From Clostridiales bacterium (GTDB lineage: Bacteria > Bacillota > Clostridia > Peptostreptococcales > JAAYPU01), in assembly GCA_012519645.1 (NCBI GenBank), contig JAAYPU010000102.1:1-12391 (forward strand): 12,391 nt of DNA. Reading direction: 5' to 3'. The notes beneath the pieces were generated by a model. That model had not been told where the DNA came from. It did not search any database and worked only from the letters and a program-made list of their open reading frames with translations. The position numbers and the translations under genes are program-made. Below are positions 6,675-11,634 of this stretch, piece by piece; the first letter of the stretch is position 1, and each line of letters begins with the position of its first letter.

Positions 6675-6700
6675 GTGGGTTCATTGGAACCCACATTTTT
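6675..6700 (+). terminator. Rho-independent terminator
   Basis: GTGGGTTC (6675-6682) and GAACCCAC (6687-6694) form a perfect 8-bp stem with loop ATTG, followed by ATTTTT and a further T5 run. It ends the transcript of the 6289-6546 gene and separates it from the mobilization region. From 6701 to about 6840 I see no gene; an imperfect dyad AACGAATTG (6747-6755) / CAATTGTTCGTT (6779-6790) may mark a protein-binding site or an element end. Confidence 0.8.
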
Positions 6701-6844
6701 CCTTTTTAAAGGGTTCATCGTTAATTTGTATCACAATCATTGTTATAACGAATTGATATAGATATCCAGCGAGAGAGTCAATTGTTCGTTAATTATTCTA
6801 CCTTCTCATAAGGCAAATTATGAATTATAATTTTTCTGCATTTT

Positions 6845-6853
6845 TGTTATAAT
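6845..6853 (+). promoter_or_regulatory. Extended -10 promoter ahead of the repeat array and mobC
   Basis: TG at 6845-6846, one base, then a consensus TATAAT at 6848-6853. No strong -35 is seen at 16-18 bp upstream, which is tolerated in extended -10 promoters. Initiation would fall at about 6860, exactly where the dyad repeat array starts, so the repeats would lie in the transcript leader or act as downstream operators. Confidence 0.55.
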
Positions 6854-6860
6854 ACATAAG

Positions 6861-7032
6861 GTGCGTCAAAAAGTGGAGTACCTTTTAAAAAGTGACTCCA
6901 AAAAGTGGAGTACTTTTCTAAAAAGTGCGTCAAAAAGTGACGCACCCTCCGAAACGGGTAAAATTCGTCATCAAAAAAGGTGAGTCAAAAAGTGGAGTAC
7001 TTTTCTAAAAAGTGCGTCAAAAAGTGACGCAC
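6861..7032 (+). repeat. Array of five 21-22 bp dyad units (iteron/operator-like)
   Basis: Units start at 6861, 6892, 6925, 6980 and 7012. Each has the plan GTGnnTC, an AAAAAGT centre, then GAnnnAC or a close variant. Units three (6925-6945) and five (7012-7032) are perfect inverted repeats with arms GTGCGTC and GACGCAC. Unit two is a shorter dyad, ACTCC/GGAGT, and units one and four are mixed, with one arm of each type. Steps are 31, 33, 55 and 32 bp, about three helical turns apart where regular. A 48-bp block at 6899-6946 is repeated exactly at 6986-7033. The array lies between a promoter and the oriT-like region, so it may bind a mobilization or replication protein, or fold as RNA hairpins in the leader. 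Confidence 0.8.
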
Positions 7033-7050
7033 CTATATAAATATCGGGGG

Positions 7051-7118
7051 TTTTAGGGGGCTTCCCCTAACAAGATGCATGAAAATGGTCTGTGGCCACA
7101 AAATGCGTATCTTGCAGA
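7051..7118 (+). other. Candidate origin of transfer (oriT) with IncP-like nic site
   Basis: Upstream of mobC there is a hairpin TTAGGGG (7053-7059) / CCCCTAA (7064-7070). It is followed by CAAGATGCAT (7071-7080), which matches as an inverted repeat ATGCGTATCTTG (7103-7114) with a two-base bulge, enclosing a perfect palindrome TGTGGCCACA (7091-7100). The sequence TATCTTGC at 7108-7115 fits the YATCYTG|Y nic pattern of MOBP/IncP-type systems such as RP4 and R64, which predicts cleavage after 7114. An inverted repeat just before nic is the usual accessory-protein site. Strong by position and pattern, but unproven. Confidence 0.65.
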
Positions 7119-7179
7119 AGACACCATGAGAAATTTTCAATATGAATTTTGAGCAGAACTGTAGAAGGGAGGCAATAGT

Positions 7180-7527
7180 ATGTCCCAAGGCAGATTAAGT
7201 CGTGTAAAGAAGTTTCGCTTGAGTTCGGAGGAAGCCGCAGAACTGGCAGAAAAAGCAGAGAAGATGAATATGACTGAGTCTGAGTATCTGAGGTTTATGA
7301 TTTCACAGAAACCTACGGATTATTCGGAGATGAGGATTTTATTGAGGGAGCTTATCAATGAAGTAAATCACATTGGTACGAATATTAACCAGATTGTACA
7401 TAATAATAATTCCGGTTTATATTCAGAGACGGATAAAGAACAACTGGTGGCATATATGAGAAAGCTGAATGTAGAAGTGAATAAGGTTTACGAAGTGATA
7501 AGTGAAAGAAAGTCCGGAAATATGTAA
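7180..7527 (+). CDS. mobC: MobC-like plasmid mobilization relaxosome protein
   Basis: A 115-residue protein. The N-terminal part (about residues 8-45: SRVKKFRLSSEEAAELAEKA and MTESEYLRFMI) is a ribbon-helix-helix-type DNA-binding fold. The C-terminal part (about 55-110) has the MobC signature LINEVNHIGTNINQIVHNNN followed by a helix. MobC binds oriT, opens DNA near nic and assists a MOBP relaxase. AAGGGAGG (7165-7172) stands seven bases before ATG 7180. The oriT-like region lies directly upstream as usual. Normally a relaxase gene follows and often overlaps; here only an unidentified scrap and a 64-residue gene follow, so on its own this element could be mobilised only in trans. Confidence 0.9.
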   Translation: MSQGRLSRVKKFRLSSEEAAELAEKAEKMNMTESEYLRFMISQKPTDYSEMRILLRELINEVNHIGTNINQIVHNNNSGLYSETDKEQLVAYMRKLNVEVNKVYEVISERKSGNM

Positions 7528-7542
7528 GCGGAATTTTTTTGA

Positions 7543-7626
7543 ATCGAAAATATTGCCTTTTCCGTAGCGAGGCTGTATCATCAAGAAAAGAATTATCGGA
7601 ATTATTTTGAAAAGATGCAGAAGTGA
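7543..7626 (+). pseudogene. C-terminal scrap of an unidentified gene after mobC
   Basis: An open, protein-like frame without a start runs from after TGA 7540-7542 to TGA 7624-7626. It contains NIAFSVARLYHQEKNYRNYF and ends EKMQK. Its position, where a relaxase or another mobilization gene should be, suggests the end of a deleted mobilization gene. It is too short to identify and could be chance. Confidence 0.35.
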
Positions 7627-7645
7627 CTAAGGAAGGAGGGAAGCT

Positions 7646-7840
7646 TTGAATAAGGAATTTGAACGCTGCTGCACATTTCTTGCTGAGATGATAGAGAAGT
7701 ATGGTCTGGATGTTTTACGTGATATAGCTGTAGAGCTTCAGTTTGATCCGGAAACTTGGCGTGATGATGCAGAAGGAAAAAGACTTCGGTATGAGGCTTA
7801 TGCGAAGAGATTTCTGGAGCGGTTTATAGAAGCTGCATAA
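7646..7840 (+). CDS. Small acidic helical protein of the mobile element
   Basis: A 64-residue protein starting at TTG 7646 behind a very strong GGAAGGAGGG (7631-7640 region). It is mostly helical and charged: MNKEFERCCTFLAEMIEKYG, then LRDIAVELQFDPETWRDDAE, ending FLERFIEAA. Its place just downstream of mobC suggests it belongs to the mobilizable element. There is no DNA-binding motif or known domain that I recognise. The strength of the ribosome binding site and the regular amphipathic pattern support it being a real gene. Confidence 0.65.
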   Translation: MNKEFERCCTFLAEMIEKYGLDVLRDIAVELQFDPETWRDDAEGKRLRYEAYAKRFLERFIEAA

Positions 7841-7946
7841 GGATTACCGGCATCCTGCGAGAGTGGGATGTGATACATACGAAAGAGCGTTCAATTAGTA
7901 TATGGATTAAAGAATTGAAAATAATGATATGGATTAAACAATGAGT

Positions 7947-7988
7947 AATCACTTGATTTGTACGAAGTGCAAGTTAAGTGATTTTTTA
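7947..7988 (+). terminator. Nested-hairpin terminator separating the mobilization remnant from the defence operon
   Basis: The outer stem AATCACTT (7947-7954) / AAGTGATT (7976-7983) encloses an inner stem TTGTAC (7958-7963) / GTGCAA (7967-7972) with loop GAA. A T6 run (7982-7987) follows directly. The layout fits a Rho-independent terminator. From 7841 to 7946 I see only a weak CATCC/GGATG dyad (7851-7870). Confidence 0.6.
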
Positions 7989-8006
7989 CTATCTTAATAG
8001 AATATA

Positions 8007-8040
8007 CAACTAAATGAGAAAAAATCACATTTAGCAGTTG
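8007..8040. promoter_or_regulatory. Dyad overlapping the -35 of the ATPase/RloB operon promoter
   Basis: CAACTAAATG (8007-8016) matches CATTTAG-CA-GTTG (8028-8040) as an inverted repeat with a two-base bulge and an 11-base A-rich centre. Its right arm ends inside the -35 hexamer (8038-8043). A dyad in that position is a natural operator for a repressor or activator, but no regulator gene is in the window. Confidence 0.4.
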
Positions 8041-8065
8041 ATTTATTGGAAAAACTGGATATAAT
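8038..8065 (+). promoter_or_regulatory. Sigma-A-type promoter of the defence operon
   Basis: TTGATT (8038-8043), a 16-base spacer, then consensus TATAAT (8060-8065). Initiation is expected at about 8072, just upstream of the AAGGTGAGG ribosome binding site (about 8080-8088) of the first gene. It sits after a terminator and ahead of four closely spaced genes. Confidence 0.65.
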
Positions 8066-8096
8066 AGATAGTAGAAAAGAAGGTGAGGTAGCAATC

Positions 8097-9353
8097 ATGT
8101 TAATACAATTCAATTTTAAAAATTTCAAATCATTTAGAGAAGAGGCTACTTTGGATTTATCTGCTGCAAAGATGACAGAGTTTTCAAATAGAGTAGTATC
8201 TATCGGTAGCGAGAAGATTTTGCCGGTTGCTGCTATTTATGGTGCAAATGCAAGCGGAAAGTCCAATATATACAACGCATTTGAATACATGTCTGATTAT
8301 GTTGCAGATTCTTTTAAATATGGTGATGAAGAAGAGAAGTTTGAGCACTTCAGACCGACTCCGTTTTTGTTTGATGCTACATCAGCGAATGCAGAGTCCA
8401 GCTTTGAAGTATATTTCACATTGCCGGGAGATAAGGCTGAAAAGACTTATAATTATGGATTCTGCATTGATAAGGAAGGTGTAACGGAGGAATGGTTAAA
8501 TTCTAAGGCCAAGACTGCAAGAAAGTATAGTACAGTTTTTTATAGAAGTGCAGATGAATTAGATTTATCAGGCTTCCCTAAGAGTAGCAGGGATAATATT
8601 CAAGTGGCTTTGGAAAAGCAGGTACTTATTGTATCTTTGGGTGCAAAGCTGAAGATTGGCAAGTGTAAGGCAATTAGAGATTGGTTTCTGGCAAACGAGT
8701 TTGCAGATTTTGGGGATCCTGTTACAAATTTCTTTATGTCTCGCAGATTGCCTAAGGGATTTGTGGAAGATAAGAATGTTCAGCAGAAGGTTGTAGAATA
8801 TTTTGCTTCATTTGATGAGCATATCAAGGATTTTAGAATTGAAAAGGTTCCTCAGGAGGGAGATTCCAAGGAAGAAAAGTATAAGATTAATGCGCTTCAT
8901 AAAATGATTGGTTCTGATGAATTGGCAGCCATTCCATTAGAGTTAGAATCTGCCGGAACTTTGAAGATGTTCGCATTATATCCGGAATTGCAGGAAGTGT
9001 TGGAGAAGGGAAGTGTGTTCTTCATTGATGAATTAAACGCACGTCTGCATCCACTACTAGTAAGGAATTTCTTGCTTACATTCTTGAACCCAGAAATCAA
9101 TACGAACCATGCGCAGCTTGTATTTACAACTCATGACACATGGCAGTTGTCTAACCAGTTATTGCGTCGTGATGAAATCTGGTTTGTCGAAAAGGATGAA
9201 GAGGGTGTTTCTACGTTGTATTCGTTGGCTGATTTTGTAGATGAAGATGGTACTCGTATCCGCAAGGACGAAAGCTACGAGAAGAATTACCTGATAGGAA
9301 AGTATGGTGCTATTCCTACCTTAAAGAGTATTGATATATTTAAGGAGGAATGA
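8097..9353 (+). CDS. AAA ATPase of an AbiL / RloA-RloB-type defence pair
   Basis: A 418-residue ABC/SMC-like ATPase of the AAA_15/AAA_21 type. It begins MLIQFNFKNFKSFREEATLD, the usual 'NFKSF' opening. Walker A is GANASGKS (residues 49-56), an SAGT signature-like motif lies at 285-288, Walker B is FFIDELNARLHP (D311, E312), and a THD switch motif lies at 345-347. The C-terminus reads LRRDEIWFVEKDEEGVSTLY, typical of the RloA/AbiLi group. All nucleotide-site residues are present. In such pairs the ATPase is thought to sense infection and control a toxic partner, giving abortive infection. I chose ATG 8097 over the upstream TTG 8046 because AAGGTGAGG precedes it and TTG 8046 lies within the promoter. 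The RloB-like gene starts two bases after its stop, so the pair is translationally coupled. Confidence 0.88.
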   Translation: MLIQFNFKNFKSFREEATLDLSAAKMTEFSNRVVSIGSEKILPVAAIYGANASGKSNIYNAFEYMSDYVADSFKYGDEEEKFEHFRPTPFLFDATSANAESSFEVYFTLPGDKAEKTYNYGFCIDKEGVTEEWLNSKAKTARKYSTVFYRSADELDLSGFPKSSRDNIQVALEKQVLIVSLGAKLKIGKCKAIRDWFLANEFADFGDPVTNFFMSRRLPKGFVEDKNVQQKVVEYFASFDEHIKDFRIEKVPQEGDSKEEKYKINALHKMIGSDELAAIPLELESAGTLKMFALYPELQEVLEKGSVFFIDELNARLHPLLVRNFLLTFLNPEINTNHAQLVFTTHDTWQLSNQLLRRDEIWFVEKDEEGVSTLYSLADFVDEDGTRIRKDESYEKNYLIGKYGAIPTLKSIDIFKEE

Positions 9354-9355
9354 GT

Positions 9356-10015
9356 ATGGCGAAAAAGGACAGAACAGGTAACAGAAAAACTCGTGAGCAG
9401 AGAAAGCAATTCAAGGTGCCGGAATTAGGTTACTATTTGATTGTTACGGATACAGAAGCTACAGAGCGATGTTTCTTCACAGGACTCCATCAGGATTTGC
9501 CGGAGGATGTGAGAAACAAGCTCGTAATAAAGGTGGTAGAGACAAAAACTCGTGCCATGATTGATAAATGTCTGGAACTCACTGCTTATGATGCACAATA
9601 TCGTATACCTTGGATTGTATTTGACAGAGATCAAGTGCAGGGATTTGATGAGATTATTTTAGAGGCGGTGAGTAAAGGAATACAAGTGGGCTGGTCCAAT
9701 CCATGTTTTGAAATATGGATGTACGCCTACTTTGGGTCTATGCCTGCAATCCAAGATTCATGGGCGTGTTGCTCGGATTTTCGACGAGTATATGAAACTA
9801 AGACTGGACAGAAGTATTCCAAGGCTGATGAGCTGATGTATGGAAAACTCTGCAAAGCCGGTGACGAACAAAAGGCAATTCAGATAGCACAGCAGAAGTT
9901 GGAACAATGTAAAAGAGAAGGTAAAACAAAGCCATCAGAGATGTGCCCGTGTACGACGGTGCATGAGCTGGTGGGGGAGATTAGAAAGAAACAGTTTAAA
10001 AGAAGAGAGGTATAA
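9356..10015 (+). CDS. rloB: RloB-like protein (AbiLii-type effector candidate)
   Basis: A 219-residue RloB-family protein, with a TOPRIM-like fold predicted for the family. After a basic N-terminus (about residues 3-20) it shows YYLIVTDTEATERCFF, then IPWIVFDRDQ (acidic residues D90 and D92) and SNPCFEIW (114-121), the family's most recognisable block. The first motif differs from the common EGxTE form: T-D-T-E-A-T-E, keeping E34 and E37. ATG 9356 is used because AAGGAGG (9342-9348) is seven bases upstream; ATG 9350 would be almost on top of that site. Known pairing: RloA/RloB genes linked to type I restriction loci, and the lactococcal abortive-infection system AbiL. The next gene starts one base after this stop. 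A nuclease role is likely but not shown. Confidence 0.85.
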   Translation: MAKKDRTGNRKTREQRKQFKVPELGYYLIVTDTEATERCFFTGLHQDLPEDVRNKLVIKVVETKTRAMIDKCLELTAYDAQYRIPWIVFDRDQVQGFDEIILEAVSKGIQVGWSNPCFEIWMYAYFGSMPAIQDSWACCSDFRRVYETKTGQKYSKADELMYGKLCKAGDEQKAIQIAQQKLEQCKREGKTKPSEMCPCTTVHELVGEIRKKQFKRREV

Positions 10016-10016
10016 T

Positions 10017-10445
10017 ATGAGGTCATTAGGATTAGCAATTAAGAAAAATGAAATTTGGTATTCTGTCGTAGAAGGCGACAGTATGGATAATTCTTATATT
10101 CTAGAAACTGGAAGACAGAATTTTAGAGCAGAATCGCAAGGATTAATGCTCGATTTTTATAATATATTTTTAGAACTGATAACAAAATACAAGCCAGATA
10201 GTATATCATATAAGTTGTCATTGGATATAAAGATGGGTCAGATTCCTTATTTGCATTATTCCTTGGGCGTGTTGAATTTCTTATGTTTGCAACAATCAAT
10301 ACCATCAATAGAGAGGTCAAGCAAATGGATTACCGCAGGAAAGAAATCGAAAATTATATATTTTGAAGAGATGTTTCCAGACGTTAGTTTTAAAAATGAA
10401 CAATTAGCTGCTTCTGTAATAGCATGGTATGGAATTGGAGAGTAA
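10017..10445 (+). CDS. Small protein of possible RNase H-like fold, coupled to a kinase gene
   Basis: A 142-residue protein that I do not recognise as a named family. It opens with a beta hairpin-like MRSLGLAIKKNEIWYSVVEG, followed by another strand (SYILETGRQNF), a helix (LMLDFYNIFLELITKYKPD), a strand, a helix (YLHYSLGVLNFLC), a strand (IPSIERSSKWITAGKK) and a C-terminal helix NEQLAASVIAWYGIGE. This order resembles RuvC/RNase H-like folds such as DUF3010-type proteins. The acidic residues expected in an active enzyme are mostly not in place (G-L-A-I where G-x-D is usual), so it may be a binding or adaptor protein. ATG 10017 follows AGAGAGG (10004-10010); the longer frame back to 9963 lies inside rloB. 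It is one base after rloB and four bases before the kinase frame. Confidence 0.75.
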   Translation: MRSLGLAIKKNEIWYSVVEGDSMDNSYILETGRQNFRAESQGLMLDFYNIFLELITKYKPDSISYKLSLDIKMGQIPYLHYSLGVLNFLCLQQSIPSIERSSKWITAGKKSKIIYFEEMFPDVSFKNEQLAASVIAWYGIGE

Positions 10446-10449
10446 TGTA

Positions 10450-11487
10450 ATGAATAAAACGATAGATTATTCTGGAACGACAATAGGCAAGTATTATCTT
10501 ATCAGTAGAATTGGAAATGGTAGTTTTGGGGTGGTTTATAAGGCTTTTGATAGAGTATTAAGTGTTGAAAAAGCAATTAAAATATTGGAAGTATCAAATC
10601 CAAACGAAGCCTACAAATTGTTTAGCGAAGCATCTATACCTTATAAATGCACACACCACAATATTGTTAAGATTAATACCGGAGAGTTACTTGATTTTAA
10701 CGGAGAAATTGTATTTGTTGTTGATATGGAACTGATTAATGGTTTCTCAGTTGAGGAAATATTAAAAAGATCAGAAACATCGGTAGTGTGGAGTATTAAT
10801 GTTATTAGAAACCTATTGTTTGCAGTAGAATATTCACATATACAAGGAAATATACACAGGGATATTAAGCCAGCAAATATATTGATTGATAATGGTATTC
10901 CTAAACTTTCGGATTTTGGACTTGCATCAGCATTAGGAAGTGTTATTATACCATGGAAATGGTATAGGACCCATGCTGCTCCGGAGACATTTGTTAATAA
11001 TTCAATTGCAACTGTTCAAACAGATATTTTCGCATTAGGAATGACTTTATACAGAATGGTCAATGGTATTTCTGATTGGAATTTATTCCTTAGTTCAATC
11101 CCTAATGTAGAAAATTTAATTGTGTCGGGAAAGTTAATTGATAAATTGCCAAAATCGCCGATTGTCCCTGATAAGGTATATAGAATTATAAAGAAGGCAT
11201 GTAACAAATTGCCTGAAAAGAGATATGCTTCCGCAACCGAGATGAGGAATGCAATAGAAAAATTGCTGTTAATGTACGATTGGAAGCCACAGAGCGAGTA
11301 TTATTGGATAGGACATGCTATAGGAGAGCCTGTAAAGGAAATATATATAGAGTCCAGGAGGAATTGTGTGGAAGTGGTTGTTACAAATAACAGTAGGAAA
11401 TCAAGTCAAGATAGCAGAAGATTTGGAAATATATTAGAGGCAACAAGCTATATGTTTGAGTACATAAAGGAAACTACAATAAGATAG
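10450..11487 (+). CDS. Hanks-type serine/threonine protein kinase with an unknown C-terminal domain
   Basis: A 345-residue protein. Kinase domain at about residues 14-270: glycine loop IGNGSFGVVYKAFD (21-34), catalytic Lys44 in AIKIL, IHRDIKPANILI with H136, R137, D138, K140 and N143, DFG at 155-157, and APE at 177-179. All catalytic residues are present, so it should be active, unlike many pseudokinases. The activation segment is short, about 25 residues. There is no transmembrane helix or PASTA repeat, so this is not a PknB/PrkC-type cell-wall kinase; it is cytoplasmic. Residues about 275-345 form an extra alpha/beta domain (WKPQSEYYWIGHAIGEPVKE, later FGNILEATSYMFEYI) that I do not recognise. 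ATG 10450 is preceded by GGAGAG (10437-10442), which overlaps the end of the upstream gene. Its place in this operon suggests phage-defence signalling, as known for Stk2-like and PglW-like kinases, but that is inference. Confidence 0.88.
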   Translation: MNKTIDYSGTTIGKYYLISRIGNGSFGVVYKAFDRVLSVEKAIKILEVSNPNEAYKLFSEASIPYKCTHHNIVKINTGELLDFNGEIVFVVDMELINGFSVEEILKRSETSVVWSINVIRNLLFAVEYSHIQGNIHRDIKPANILIDNGIPKLSDFGLASALGSVIIPWKWYRTHAAPETFVNNSIATVQTDIFALGMTLYRMVNGISDWNLFLSSIPNVENLIVSGKLIDKLPKSPIVPDKVYRIIKKACNKLPEKRYASATEMRNAIEKLLLMYDWKPQSEYYWIGHAIGEPVKEIYIESRRNCVEVVVTNNSRKSSQDSRRFGNILEATSYMFEYIKETTIR

Positions 11488-11517
11488 AAGGTGTATATAG
11501 AATAATATACAATCAAT

Positions 11518-11550
11518 TAGGGCAGTTATTATGGCTGCCTATTTCTTCTT
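11518..11550 (+). terminator. Rho-independent terminator of the four-gene operon
   Basis: TAGGGCAG (11518-11525) pairs with CTGCCTA (11535-11541), leaving one unpaired G, around the loop TTATTATGG. It is followed by the T-rich TTTCTTCTT. It lies 31 bases after the kinase stop and directly before a new promoter. Confidence 0.65.
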
Positions 11551-11577
11551 GAAACAAGGTTGGAACAGATATATAAT
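11549..11577 (+). promoter_or_regulatory. Consensus-like promoter of the DUF4238-type gene
   Basis: TTGAAA (11549-11554), a 17-base spacer, then TATAAT (11572-11577). Initiation would be near 11584, about 50 bases before the start codon. Because a terminator lies immediately upstream, the downstream gene is a separate transcription unit from the kinase operon. Confidence 0.75.
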
Positions 11578-11634
11578 AGTGTTGGGACAACTAAATGAAA
11601 TGATTAATAAAGGTATATAATGGAGCGAGGTAAT

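Noticed and set aside
6861..7032. Possible CRISPR array
   Set aside because: Only five units, each itself a dyad. The unit-to-unit gaps are short, A/T-rich and partly identical rather than unique spacers, and no cas genes are near.
8046..8096. TTG start 17 codons upstream for the AAA ATPase
   Set aside because: It lies between the -35 and -10 of the likely promoter and has no ribosome binding site; ATG 8097 starts the conserved N-terminus.
8227..8484. Second + strand frame inside the AAA ATPase gene
   Set aside because: It overlaps the conserved Walker A region of the real gene in another frame and has no protein-like features.
9963..10016. Upstream extension of the small RNase H-like gene
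   Set aside because: It would overlap rloB by about 50 bases in another frame; ATG 10017 has its own ribosome binding site.
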